Part shown: piece after piece, positions 22,577 to 29,553 of the stretch
How the letters are laid out: every line of letters begins with the position of its first letter
Position numbering within the stretch: position 1 is the first letter of the stretch
NCBI GenBank assembly: GCA_937952085.1
Contig: CALFYQ010000337.1
Span: 1-29,553 of the forward strand
Source: an uncultured Paracoccaceae bacterium
GTDB lineage: Bacteria; Pseudomonadota; Alphaproteobacteria; Rhodobacterales; Rhodobacteraceae
Reading direction: 5' to 3'
Length of the DNA stretch: 29,553 nt
Program-made: the position numbers and the translations under genes
Notes under the pieces: generated by a model
Told to the model about the DNA's origin: nothing
The model's database searches: none
Seen by the model: the letters and a program-made list of their open reading frames with translations, nothing else

Positions 22577-23574
22577 GCGGGCCGGCCGCTCTCCGCCGGC
22601 CGGAGGGGGGCGGCGCCGCGCGGCCCGCCTCCGCGCCCCGGCACTTCCTCGACATCCGGGACCTGCCGAGGGCGACGCTCCGCGCCATCCTCGACGATGC
22701 GCGGGCGATGAAGGCGGCGCGAAAGGGGCTCCCGAAAGGGGCCCCGGACCCCGCGCCCGCCCTGCCCGGCCGCGTCCTGGCGATGATCTTCGAGAAGCCC
22801 TCGACCCGCACCCGCGTCTCCTTCGATGTCGGGATGCGGCAGCTCGGCGGCTCGGCGCTGATCCTCTCCGGCAACGACAGCCAGCTCGGTCGCGGCGAGA
22901 CGATCGCCGACACCGCGCGCGTCCTCTCCCGCTATGTCGACGCGATCATGATCCGCACGACGGAGCATGAGAAGCTGCTGGAGCTGGCCGAACACGCCAC
23001 CGTGCCGGTGATCAACGGTCTGACCGACGACAGCCATCCCTGCCAGATCATGGCGGACGTGATGACCTTCGAGGAATGGCGCGGGCCGATCGCCGGCAAG
23101 CGCCTGACCTGGACCGGGGACGGCAACAACGTGGCGACGAGCTTCATCGAGGCGGCGGCGCGGCTCGATTTCGAGCTGGTCCTCGCCTGTCCCGAGCCGC
23201 TCGACCCCTCGCCCCGCGCCATGGCTTTCGCAGCGGCGGAAGGCGCGAAGGTTCGGATCGAGCGGGACGCCGACAAGGCCGTCGAAGGCGCCGAGGCGGT
23301 GATTGCCGACACCTGGTTCTCGATGGGCGACGAGGCGGAGGTGAACACTTCCGCCCGGAATTCCCGCCACAACCAGCTTGCGCCCTACCAGGTGACGAAC
23401 CGGCTGATGGCGGGGGCGGCGCCCGGTGCGATCTTCCTCCATTGCCTGCCCGCCCATCGCGGCGAGGAGGCGACGGCGGAGGTGATGGACGGACCGCAAT
23501 CGGCGATCTTCGACGAGGCGGAAAACCGGCTCCACGCCCAGAAGGCGATCCTCAAGTGGTGTCTCGGCGCCTGA
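22573..23574 (+). CDS. argF: Ornithine carbamoyltransferase
   Basis: A 333-residue transferase forming citrulline from ornithine and carbamoyl phosphate. The carbamoyl-phosphate motif is KPSTRTR, with DDSHPCQIMAD (His-Pro-Cys-Gln), MADVMTFEE and the catalytic-cysteine motif HCLPAHRGEE following. The start is the GTG overlapping the argD stop, with GGAGG (22564-22568) four bases upstream and no other start codon before the core. This gives about 20 extra low-complexity residues before HFLDI, which usually sits at residues 3-8. A hairpin of seven base pairs (22580-22586/22595-22601) lies within those codons. Confidence 0.95.
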   Translation: MSGPAALRRPEGGGAARPASAPRHFLDIRDLPRATLRAILDDARAMKAARKGLPKGAPDPAPALPGRVLAMIFEKPSTRTRVSFDVGMRQLGGSALILSGNDSQLGRGETIADTARVLSRYVDAIMIRTTEHEKLLELAEHATVPVINGLTDDSHPCQIMADVMTFEEWRGPIAGKRLTWTGDGNNVATSFIEAAARLDFELVLACPEPLDPSPRAMAFAAAEGAKVRIERDADKAVEGAEAVIADTWFSMGDEAEVNTSARNSRHNQLAPYQVTNRLMAGAAPGAIFLHCLPAHRGEEATAEVMDGPQSAIFDEAENRLHAQKAILKWCLGA

Positions 23575-23916
23575 GCTGAGGGCGCGCATTAACTCTTGAA
23601 GGGGCACGAACGCCCCAGCGAAGGGCGTTCCGGCCCAGACACTTCGGATGCCGCCCGATCTCACGCACATGCCGGATCAAGGGCCCGCGCTCGCCATCAA
23701 CTCCGGCCCGTGTGACAGACGCGGGCCGCGCCCTCCCTCGCCGTGGGCGGGCGCTCCCCGGCTGTCACGAGCGGATCGGCCCGTGGCCGGGACGACGCGA
23801 TCAAGCGCCCGACACAGCCGTATCAGGCGCCCACCCGGAGGCGGCCGCGACCCTCGTCGGGTCGCTCGACCGCCGAGCAGGGTCGAGGAGGCCGGGCGAG
23901 CCGGCCCACCCGTCTC
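23575..23916. other. 342-base convergent intergenic region rich in hairpins
   Basis: Gap between the argF and helicase stops. No credible gene is seen. Stems, in order, are 23608-23615/23623-23630 (eight base pairs, a likely argF terminator without U-run), 23692-23699/23720-23727 (eight), 23712-23718/23762-23768 (seven, enclosing 23728-23733/23749-23754), 23847-23853/23859-23865 (seven, five-base loop), 23865-23871/23881-23887 (seven) and 23890-23895/23901-23906 (six, just after the helicase stop). The stems at 23692 and 23712 exclude each other. No terminal repeat like that of the 18.3 kb element was found. Confidence 0.5.
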
Positions 23917-25203
23917 TCAGGCCTTCGCCGCCGCGGGCTTGCGATGGCGCCGGGGCGGCCGGCCGGGGCGCGCGGCGCCGGCGAATTTCGGCTTGCCCTG
24001 CGGGCGGGGCCGCGCCGGGCCTTGGTTCTGCCGGTTCCGGCCGGGGACGGGCGGCGCCTCCTCCGGGCCGACCGGGCCGGGGCCGACGACCGGGATCGCC
24101 GCGCCGGTCAGCTTCTCGATGGCGCGGAGCCAGGCCCGCTCCGACGCGTCGCAGAAGCTGATCGCCTCGCCCTCCGCGCCGTTCCGCGCGGTGCGGCCGA
24201 TGCGGTGGACATAGGCCTCGGGCTCGCCCGGCAGGTCGAAGTTCACCACGTGGGTGACGCCGGTCACGTCGATGCCGCGGGCCGCGATGTCGGTCGCGAC
24301 GAGGGCGCGGGACTTGCCGGCCGCGAAGCGCTGCAGCGCCCGCTGCCGCGCGCCCTGGCTCTTGTCGCCGTGGATCGCGTCGGCCTCGACGCCGGAAGCC
24401 ATCAGCTCCGCCGCCACCTTGTTGGCGCGGTGCTTGGTCCGGGTGAAGACAATGGCGCGGGAGACGGCGCGGTCGCCGAAGATCTCGAGGAGCGCATCCG
24501 GCTTCGCCTTGCCGTCCACGTGGCGGACGGACTGGGCGATCTTCTCGGCCGGCGTGCCCGATCGCGCCATCTCGACGCGCACCGGCTCGCGCAGGAACTG
24601 CTGCGCCAGCTTGGCGACCTCGCCCTCCATCGTCGCCGAGAAGAGGAGGGTCTGGCGGCTCCTCGGCGTCTCGCCGACGATGCGCTTCACGTCGGGCAGG
24701 AAACCCATGTCGAGCATCCGGTCCGCCTCGTCGAGGACGAGATGGGTGACCCCGGCGAGCGTGGCCGTCTTCTCCCGCATGTGGTCGAGGAGGCGGCCCG
24801 GCGTCGCGATCAGCACGTCGACGCCCTGCCGGAGCGCTTTCGCCTGCGGCCCGTGGCCGACGCCGCCGAAGACGACGGCGAGCGAGAGGCGAAGGTGGAT
24901 CGCGTTCCGCTTCGCCTCTTCATGGATCTGGATCGCCAGTTCGCGCGTCGGCGCGAGGACGAGGGCGCGCGGCCCGCGCGGGCCCCGCTCGGGGCGCTGC
25001 GCGGCGAGCGCGTGCAGGATCGGCAGCGCGAAGGCCGCGGTCTTGCCCGAGCCGGTCTCGGCGAGGCCGACAAGGTCGCGCCCCTTCAGCAGCGGCGGAA
25101 TCGCGGCCGCCTGGATGGGCGTCGGCGTCTCGTAGCCGCGCGCGGCGAGCGCGCGGAGAATGGGCTCGGCGAGGCCGAGCGCCTGGAAGGTCTGGTCCGT
25201 CAC
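23917..25203 (-). CDS. rhlE: DEAD-box RNA helicase, RhlE type
   Basis: A 428-residue ATP-dependent RNA helicase for ribosome assembly or RNA turnover. All motifs are present in order: Q motif (GYETPTPIQ), motif I AETGSGKT, Ia PTRELA, Ib TPGRLLD, II DEAD, III SAT, then IVFTRTKH, TDIAARGID and HRIGRTAR. The C-terminal 60 residues are a basic Pro/Arg/Gly/Lys tail that probably binds RNA. It starts with GTG (AGGA nine bases upstream). A long leader of up to about 190 bases before the next gene would allow 5'-end control, as is common for cold-induced helicases. RhlE is the closest subfamily by motif wording. Confidence 0.92.
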   Translation of the reverse strand: MTDQTFQALGLAEPILRALAARGYETPTPIQAAAIPPLLKGRDLVGLAETGSGKTAAFALPILHALAAQRPERGPRGPRALVLAPTRELAIQIHEEAKRNAIHLRLSLAVVFGGVGHGPQAKALRQGVDVLIATPGRLLDHMREKTATLAGVTHLVLDEADRMLDMGFLPDVKRIVGETPRSRQTLLFSATMEGEVAKLAQQFLREPVRVEMARSGTPAEKIAQSVRHVDGKAKPDALLEIFGDRAVSRAIVFTRTKHRANKVAAELMASGVEADAIHGDKSQGARQRALQRFAAGKSRALVATDIAARGIDVTGVTHVVNFDLPGEPEAYVHRIGRTARNGAEGEAISFCDASERAWLRAIEKLTGAAIPVVGPGPVGPEEAPPVPGRNRQNQGPARPRPQGKPKFAGAARPGRPPRRHRKPAAAKA

Positions 25204-25447
25204 GTAGGGTCCTAACAGCCCCTGCGCGCCGCGTTCGGCGGCAGGGTGGTGCGGCCGGGTCCGGGCGCAGGCCGGGCGGGCGCGTGTCTCTGGTCAGCCT
25301 CTCCCGCGGCCGGTCCGGCAATGCCGGACGCTGCGCCGCCACGGGGTCCGGCGCACCGCGTCGAGATGCGGCGCCCGCGAAGAAAAGTCAATGATGCTGA
25401 CAAAACTCCCTTGCGGCGCCCGATCGTCCGGCCGATCCTCCGGAGCG
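25204..25447. other. Divergent intergenic region between helicase and LysE-type gene
   Basis: The start of the LysE-type gene is uncertain, so this gap is 187 to 244 bases. It holds a perfect hairpin GTCCGGC-AAT-GCCGGAC (25313-25329) and a looser CCCTGC/GCAGGG pairing near 25226-25246. No clear promoter boxes were found on either strand. Confidence 0.35.
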
Positions 25448-26032
25448 ATGCTGACCTTCGCCGCCGCCGTCTTCTTCCTTTTGATCACGCCGGGCCCCGG
25501 CGTGATGACCACCGCCGGGGTCGGCGCCGGCTTCGGCTGGCGGCCGGGGCTGCGCTTTCTCGCCGGGCTTTTCGTCGGCACCAACCTCGTGGCCCTGGCG
25601 GTGATCACCGGCCTCGCCGCGGTGGTCTTCACCCTGCCCTGGCTCCGCACCGTGCTCGTCTTCGCCTCGGCGGCCTTCTTCATCTGGCTTGCGGCGCGGA
25701 TCGCGCTTTCCGGCGCGCGGATCGCCTTCGTCGAGACGGCGAAGGCCCCCGGCTTCATCGGCGGGGTGATGCTCCAGTTCATCAACCCCAAGGCCTATGC
25801 CGTGAACAACTTCATCTTCTCGGGCTATCCGTTCATGCCCGAGGACCTCGCGCTCGAGGCGGCGCTGAAGCTCCTGATCGTCAATTCGATCTGGATTCCG
25901 GTCCATATCGTCTGGCTTTCGGCCGGGGTCGGGCTGAAGCGGCTGGACCTTTCGCCCGCCGCGCAGCGGGCGATCAATGTCGGCATGGCGGCGGCGCTTC
26001 TGGCCGTGCTCGGCCTCGCCGCCCTCGCCTAG
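25448..26032 (+). CDS. LysE/RhtB family amino-acid exporter
   Basis: A 194-residue membrane exporter with about six helices. The family hallmark LLITPGPGVMTTAGVGAGFGWRPGLRF opens the protein, and QFINPKAYAVNNFIFSGYPF is the conserved mid-protein NPK segment. The frame also has ATGs at 25391 and 25394, giving 19 or 18 extra residues that are hydrophilic and atypical. ATG 25448 fits the family N-terminus better, although its GGAG is only two bases away, so the start is uncertain. The substrate is probably an amino acid or similar metabolite. Its TAG stop shares the tetranucleotide CTAG with the stop of the convergent zinc-ribbon gene. Confidence 0.82.
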   Translation: MLTFAAAVFFLLITPGPGVMTTAGVGAGFGWRPGLRFLAGLFVGTNLVALAVITGLAAVVFTLPWLRTVLVFASAAFFIWLAARIALSGARIAFVETAKAPGFIGGVMLQFINPKAYAVNNFIFSGYPFMPEDLALEAALKLLIVNSIWIPVHIVWLSAGVGLKRLDLSPAAQRAINVGMAAALLAVLGLAALA

Positions 26033-26619
26033 CCGATCAACTCCATCACCCGGGCGCGGAGCTGGTCCACCAGCTCGACATAGGCGGCCAGCGGTCCCTT
26101 TACGGCGGGGACGAGTTCCGCGATTTCCGGCGCCTTCACATAGACCGCGATCAGGATGAGGCCGATCAGCGTCATCGTCGCGAAGCCGGCGAGAAAAGCG
26201 CCGCCCGCCTTCGGCTCTTCGTCGTCGGCGCGGAGCGTCGCGGCCAGGGCCTCGGGCTCGGCGCGGCGGGGCGGCGGAGCGGCCTCCACGCGCACCGCCT
26301 CCGCCTCGCGCCGGGCGGAATCGGCCGGGCGCGGCGGGTCGGCGTCGTAGTAGACATCCTCCTCCGCCTCGGCCTCCACCACGGGCGGCGGCGGGGGCGG
26401 CGGCGCGGGCCGCGTCTCTGGCGCGAGGACGGAAGGCTCGGCGCGGCCCCGCCCGGCCATCGCCTCGACCGCGGCGGCCGCCTCGGAGACCGAAGGCGAC
26501 GGCGCCGGCTGGAACCATTCGGCGGCGCAATTGGCGCAGCGCACCATGCGGCCGCGGCGGCCGAAGGCGACGGCGTCCACTTCATATTCCGCAGCGCAGG
26601 ACGGGCAGATCAGGCGCAT
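26029..26619 (-). CDS. Zinc-ribbon membrane protein (MJ0042-type motif)
   Basis: A 196-residue protein. An N-terminal zinc ribbon uses Cys5, Cys8, Cys28 and Cys31 (CPSC and CANC). An acidic, Pro/Ala-rich linker of about 100 residues follows, then one transmembrane helix at about 141-161 and a short C-terminal tail. An ATG four codons earlier (26631) exists, but GGGAG lies ahead of the chosen ATG 26619. It is divergent from ftsE. I recall this gene beside ftsE in many Rhodobacterales, which hints at a division or envelope role, but its function is unknown. Confidence 0.82.
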   Translation of the reverse strand: MRLICPSCAAEYEVDAVAFGRRGRMVRCANCAAEWFQPAPSPSVSEAAAAVEAMAGRGRAEPSVLAPETRPAPPPPPPPVVEAEAEEDVYYDADPPRPADSARREAEAVRVEAAPPPRRAEPEALAATLRADDEEPKAGGAFLAGFATMTLIGLILIAVYVKAPEIAELVPAVKGPLAAYVELVDQLRARVMELIG

Positions 26620-26655
26620 CTCGTCTCCCATCGCGGCGGGCCCCTAACTCATCGC

Positions 26656-26685
26656 GTTATAGGGCGCCTGCGGCGGCGCAGCCAA
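26656..26685 (-). promoter_or_regulatory. Predicted promoter of the zinc-ribbon gene
   Basis: On the minus strand TTGGCT (26680-26685), an 18-base spacer and TATAAC (26656-26661). Transcription would begin near 26649, about 30 bases before ATG 26619. No matching promoter was seen for ftsE on the plus strand in the same gap. Confidence 0.45.
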
Positions 26686-26789
26686 GCGCCGCGGGCGCAT
26701 TCCACCGCGGCCGCGCCCCTTCCGGTTGCGCGCCCGGTTGCGCCGCATCCGACGCGGCGCCAAGGTCGCCCGACGATGGAGCGGCGGCG

Positions 26790-27461
26790 GTGATCGAGTT
26801 CGACGGGGCGGCGGCCGGGTATGGCGGGCGGGATGTGCTGGCCGGCGTTTCGCTGCGGCTGGAGCCCGGCTCGCTGCATTTCCTCACCGGGCGTTCCGGC
26901 GCGGGCAAGACGACGGTGCTGCGCCTCGTCTATCTGGCGCTTCGCCCCGCCGCCGGCGCGGTGCGCGTCCTCGGGCGGGACACGCGCGAGGTCGGCCGGA
27001 CGGAGGAGGCCGCGCTCCGCCGGCGGATGGGCGTCGTCCTTCAGGAATGCGACCTCCTGGACCATATGACCGTTCTCGAAAACCTCGTCCTGCCGCTCCG
27101 CGTCGCCGGCAAGCGGGGCGAACCTGGCCCGGAGGCGGAGGAGCTGGCGCGCTGGGTCGGCCTCGGCAAGCGGCTCGACGCGAAGCCGGCCGAGCTTTCC
27201 GCCGGCGAGCGGCAGCGCGCCGCCATCGCGCGCGCCGTGGTGCGGAACCCCGATCTCGTCGTCGCCGACGAGCCGACCGGCAATGTCGATGCGGAAGCGG
27301 CCGCGCGGATCATGGGCCTCTTCGTCGAGCTGAACCGGCTCGGCAAGACGGTGCTGATCGCGACGCACGACCTCAACCTCATGCGCGCGGCCAAGGGCTC
27401 GAAGGCCTCCGTCCTCAAGGTCGAGGGCGGGCGGGTGGAGCGGTCGGGGGCGCCGCTGTGA
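26790..27461 (+). CDS. ftsE: Cell-division ATP-binding protein FtsE
   Basis: A 223-residue ABC ATPase that with FtsX controls periplasmic peptidoglycan hydrolases at the division site. Walker A is GRSGAGKTT, the Q-loop region is VVLQECDLLDHMTVLENL, and the signature is LSAGERQRAAIARA (Ala in place of the usual second Gly). Walker B is LVVADEPTGNVD, and the switch His is in IATHDLNLM. It starts with GTG after a GGAG site. The stop overlaps the ftsX GTG by four bases, the usual coupling. It is first gene of ftsE-ftsX-plsC. Confidence 0.93.
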   Translation: MIEFDGAAAGYGGRDVLAGVSLRLEPGSLHFLTGRSGAGKTTVLRLVYLALRPAAGAVRVLGRDTREVGRTEEAALRRRMGVVLQECDLLDHMTVLENLVLPLRVAGKRGEPGPEAEELARWVGLGKRLDAKPAELSAGERQRAAIARAVVRNPDLVVADEPTGNVDAEAAARIMGLFVELNRLGKTVLIATHDLNLMRAAKGSKASVLKVEGGRVERSGAPL

Positions 27462-28333
27462 CGGAGAAACCGAGACGCCGCCGCGCCGCGCCGCCGATCG
27501 CGCCCCGCGCCGGGGCGATCGGCGGGCTGATCGCCGTGGTGGCGCTGGCGACCGGCTTCGTCGCCGGGCTGGCCGGCTTCGCCGGGCTCGCGGCGGAGCG
27601 CGCCGCCTCGGGATGGAGCGCCGCGCTCGCCGACGCCGCGACGGTGCGGACGCCCGACGCCGCCTCGGCGGAGGCGGCCGCGGCGATCCTCGCCACCGCG
27701 CCGGGCATAGGCGCCATCCACCTCCTGAGCGAGGCGGAGACGGCGGCGCTCCTCGCCCCCTGGCTCGGCGCGAAGGCGGACCTTTCGGCGCTGCCCGTGC
27801 CGCGGCTGATCGACGTCCGCCTCGTCGGCGACGGGCCGGACCGGGAGGAGCTCGCCCGCCGGCTCGAGGCCGCGGCGCCTGGCGCGGTCTGGGACGAGCA
27901 CCGCGCCTGGCGCGCGCCGCTTCTTGAGGCCGCGCGCGGGGTGCGGGGCGCGGCGGCGGCGGCGATCGGCTTCGCCGCGCTCGCCCTCGCCGCGATGGTC
28001 GGCGTCGCCGCGGCGGCGACGCTCTGGTCCGGCGCCGGCATCGTGCGGACGCTGCGGCTGATCGGGGCGGAGGACCGCTTCATCACCCGCGCCTTCGAGC
28101 GGCCCTTCGCGCTCCGCGCCGGGGCGGGCGCGCTGATCGGCGCCGGCGCCGCCACCGCGCTCGCTTTCGCCGCGCCGCGGATCGAGGGGCTCGGCGCGCT
28201 CGGCGGCGCGCCGGACGCGGCCGCCCCGCTCTGGCTCGCCGCCGCCGCGCCGCTTTTCGCCGGCCTTCTCGCCGCGCTGGTCGCCCTCTGCGCCACGCGG
28301 ATCGCCGCTTGGCTGGTGCTCCGGCGCGAATAG
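27458..28333 (+). CDS. ftsX: Cell-division protein FtsX
   Basis: A 291-residue permease-like partner of FtsE. Layout is a basic cytoplasmic N-terminus, helix 1 at about 20-45, a periplasmic domain of about 110 residues that would contact a murein-hydrolase activator, helix 2 at about 165-190, then helices 3 and 4 in the last 80 residues. The LIGAEDRFITRAF segment after helix 2 is the conserved cytoplasmic coupling region. The sequence is unusually alanine-rich. It starts with GTG overlapping the ftsE stop; the frame is open upstream only as the shadow of ftsE. plsC follows three bases later. Confidence 0.9.
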   Translation: MTEKPRRRRAAPPIAPRAGAIGGLIAVVALATGFVAGLAGFAGLAAERAASGWSAALADAATVRTPDAASAEAAAAILATAPGIGAIHLLSEAETAALLAPWLGAKADLSALPVPRLIDVRLVGDGPDREELARRLEAAAPGAVWDEHRAWRAPLLEAARGVRGAAAAAIGFAALALAAMVGVAAAATLWSGAGIVRTLRLIGAEDRFITRAFERPFALRAGAGALIGAGAATALAFAAPRIEGLGALGGAPDAAAPLWLAAAAPLFAGLLAALVALCATRIAAWLVLRRE

Positions 28334-28336
28334 GCG

Positions 28337-29059
28337 ATGCAGCTCCTCCGCTCGCTCCTCTTCGGGTTCTGGCTCTATGGGCTGATGGGCCTTCTCGGCA
28401 TCCTCTTCGCACCGGCCGCCGCCTGGTCCCGCGACGGGGCCTACTGGGCGATCGGAATCTATCTCCGGGCGGTGTTCTGGGGCCTCAAGACCTTCTGCGG
28501 CCTCAGCTACGAGGTGCGGGGCGAAGTTCCGACCGGAAACGTCCTCGTCGCCTCGAAGCACCAGAGCTTTCTCGACATCCTGATCCTGATCCGCGTCCTG
28601 CCGCGGGCCCGGTTCGTGATGAAGCGGAGCCTGATCTGGGCGCCGATGCTCGGCTTTTACGCCCTTCGGATCGGCGCGGCGCCGGTGACGCGCGGCAAGG
28701 GCTGGGCCTCGGTCGCCGAGATGATGCGGGAGGTGGAGCGGCGAAAGACGCTGGACGGCCAGCTCGTCGTCTTCCCGCAGGGCACCCGCGTCGCGCCCGG
28801 CGCGAAGGCGGAATGGAAGCCGGGCTCCCACCTCATCTGGCGGACCTATGGCCTTCCTTGCGTGCCCGCGGCGCTCAACACCGGGCTTTTCTGGCCGCGG
28901 AGCGGCGTGATGCGAAAGCCCGGCGTCGCCGTGGTGGAATTCCTCGAACCCTTCCCGGCCGATCTCGGGCCGCGGGATTTCGTCACCCGGCTCGAAGCGG
29001 TGATCGAGCCGGCGACGGAGCGGCTGGAGGCGGAGGCGCGCTCCCGCTGGGGCGTCTGA
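28337..29059 (+). CDS. plsC: 1-acyl-sn-glycerol-3-phosphate acyltransferase
   Basis: A 240-residue membrane acyltransferase that makes phosphatidic acid from lysophosphatidic acid. The catalytic HX4D motif is KHQSFLD (His75, Asp80), and the phosphate-binding motif is FPQGTR (residues 146-151, with Gln in place of the usual Glu). The MKRSLIWAPMLGFY block and a VPAALNTG segment (the family's motif IV) are also present. One or two hydrophobic helices lie in the first 50 residues. It is third gene of the ftsEX operon, three bases after ftsX, linking lipid supply to division in layout at least. Confidence 0.92.
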   Translation: MQLLRSLLFGFWLYGLMGLLGILFAPAAAWSRDGAYWAIGIYLRAVFWGLKTFCGLSYEVRGEVPTGNVLVASKHQSFLDILILIRVLPRARFVMKRSLIWAPMLGFYALRIGAAPVTRGKGWASVAEMMREVERRKTLDGQLVVFPQGTRVAPGAKAEWKPGSHLIWRTYGLPCVPAALNTGLFWPRSGVMRKPGVAVVEFLEPFPADLGPRDFVTRLEAVIEPATERLEAEARSRWGV

Positions 29060-29062
29060 GCG

Positions 29063-29553
29063 TCAGGCGGCGCGGGTCCAGGGCCGCGGGAACTTGCCGA
29101 GCGTCTCGCCGATTGCGGCGTCGTCGCCGCCCTCGATGATGGCGGTAAGGCCGGTCGCCTTCGAGTCGATCACCTCGACGACGCGCGCGTCGACGCCCGC
29201 CTTCTTCAGCGCCTCTCCATAGACGCGGGCGATGGCGGCGCGGCGCAGATCCGGCTTGAACACCTTGCCGACCGCCGTCTTCGGCAGCTCCGGCATGACC
29301 TCGACATATTTCGGGATCGCGGCGCTCTCGGCGATGTTCGCGGCGGCGTATTTCGCCAGCTCCTCGCCGCTGACCGAGGCCCCCGCGAGAAGCTCCACAT
29401 AGGCGCAGGGCAACTCGCCCGCATAGGCGTCCGGCTGGCCGATCGCGCCGACGAAGGCGACCGAGGGGTGGGAGATCAACGCCTCCTCGATCATCGCGGG
29501 GTCGATGTTGTGGCCGCCGCGGATGATCAGGTCCTTCGCCCGGCCGGTGATCC
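29063..29553 (-). CDS. Acyl-CoA synthetase (AMP-binding), C-terminal part
   Basis: The reading frame runs off the window edge, so only the last 163 residues are seen. The visible start, ITGRAKDLIIRGGHNIDPAM, is the hinge and C-terminal lid of the ANL superfamily. VGAIGQPDAYAGELPCAYVEL and LPKTAVGKVFKPDLR follow, the latter carrying the catalytic lysine of the GK motif. The roughly 50-residue tail after that motif is longer than in short acyl-CoA ligases and resembles acyl-CoA synthetases of fatty-acid metabolism. Its stop is three bases from the convergent plsC gene. Confidence 0.88.
   Translation of the reverse strand, partial: ITGRAKDLIIRGGHNIDPAMIEEALISHPSVAFVGAIGQPDAYAGELPCAYVELLAGASVSGEELAKYAAANIAESAAIPKYVEVMPELPKTAVGKVFKPDLRRAAIARVYGEALKKAGVDARVVEVIDSKATGLTAIIEGGDDAAIGETLGKFPRPWTRAA

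Noticed and set aside
1..29553. CRISPR array, tRNA, rRNA or tmRNA
   Set aside because: No regularly spaced direct repeats and no tRNA T-loop or acceptor pattern were seen while reading both strands. A tRNAscan-SE/Infernal run would settle this.

Overview
The window is about 29.5 kb of very GC-rich bacterial chromosome. It is densely coded, with strong C/G preference at third codon positions. The gene set points to an alphaproteobacterium, most likely of the Rhodobacterales: a GcrA cell-cycle regulator, a short NAD kinase, a zinc-ribbon protein divergent from ftsE-ftsX-plsC, an argD-argF pair with gcrA close by, and an erpA/dgt divergent pair. I see no rRNA, tRNA, CRISPR array, transposase, integrase or phage gene. 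This is core or near-core chromosome rather than an island.

Layout. 1-2.9 kb: the end of an unrecognised gene, then erpA (-) divergent from dgt (+), then a small lipoprotein. 3.1-7.1 kb: an rraA-like/xth operon (-), a small membrane protein (+), and a large multi-spanning membrane protein of unknown function (-) whose tail overlaps it. 7.1-9.1 kb: two serine hydrolases in one operon (YbfF-like esterase, beta-lactamase-fold hydrolase). 9.1-12 kb: a Xi-class glutathione transferase (-), an Alg14/Alg13-like split glycosyltransferase pair (+), and cobA (-). 12-16 kb: a secreted SH3b protein, a Ca2+/Na+ antiporter, a family III CoA-transferase (-), and a DUF900-type hydrolase. 16-18.3 kb: nadK (-) divergent from glyA (+). 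18.3-18.7 kb: a palindrome-rich non-coding element. 18.7-20.1 kb: gcrA translationally coupled to a TIGR03084 metal-binding protein (-). 20.2-21.3 kb: a VOC protein divergent from a TetR regulator. 21.4-23.6 kb: the argD-argF operon. 23.6-23.9 kb: a second hairpin-rich gap. 23.9-29.5 kb: an RhlE-type helicase (-), a LysE-type exporter (+), the zinc-ribbon membrane protein (-), ftsE-ftsX-plsC (+), and the C-terminus of an acyl-CoA synthetase (-).

The genes are mostly housekeeping: nucleotide control and repair (dgt, xth), Fe-S maturation (erpA), one-carbon and arginine metabolism (glyA, argD, argF), cofactors (nadK, cobA), cell-cycle and division control (gcrA, ftsEX) and lipid synthesis (plsC). 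The most unusual signal is non-coding. The gap between the convergent glyA and TIGR03084 genes is bounded by two inverted copies of a roughly 33-bp sequence. Each copy holds its own 16-nt palindrome, and the two palindromes differ by three compensatory base-pair changes. About seven more hairpins lie between them. No protein partner is visible, so it could be a MITE-like repeat, a large structured RNA or an elaborate bidirectional terminator. All product calls come from reading motifs by eye; no database search was run.
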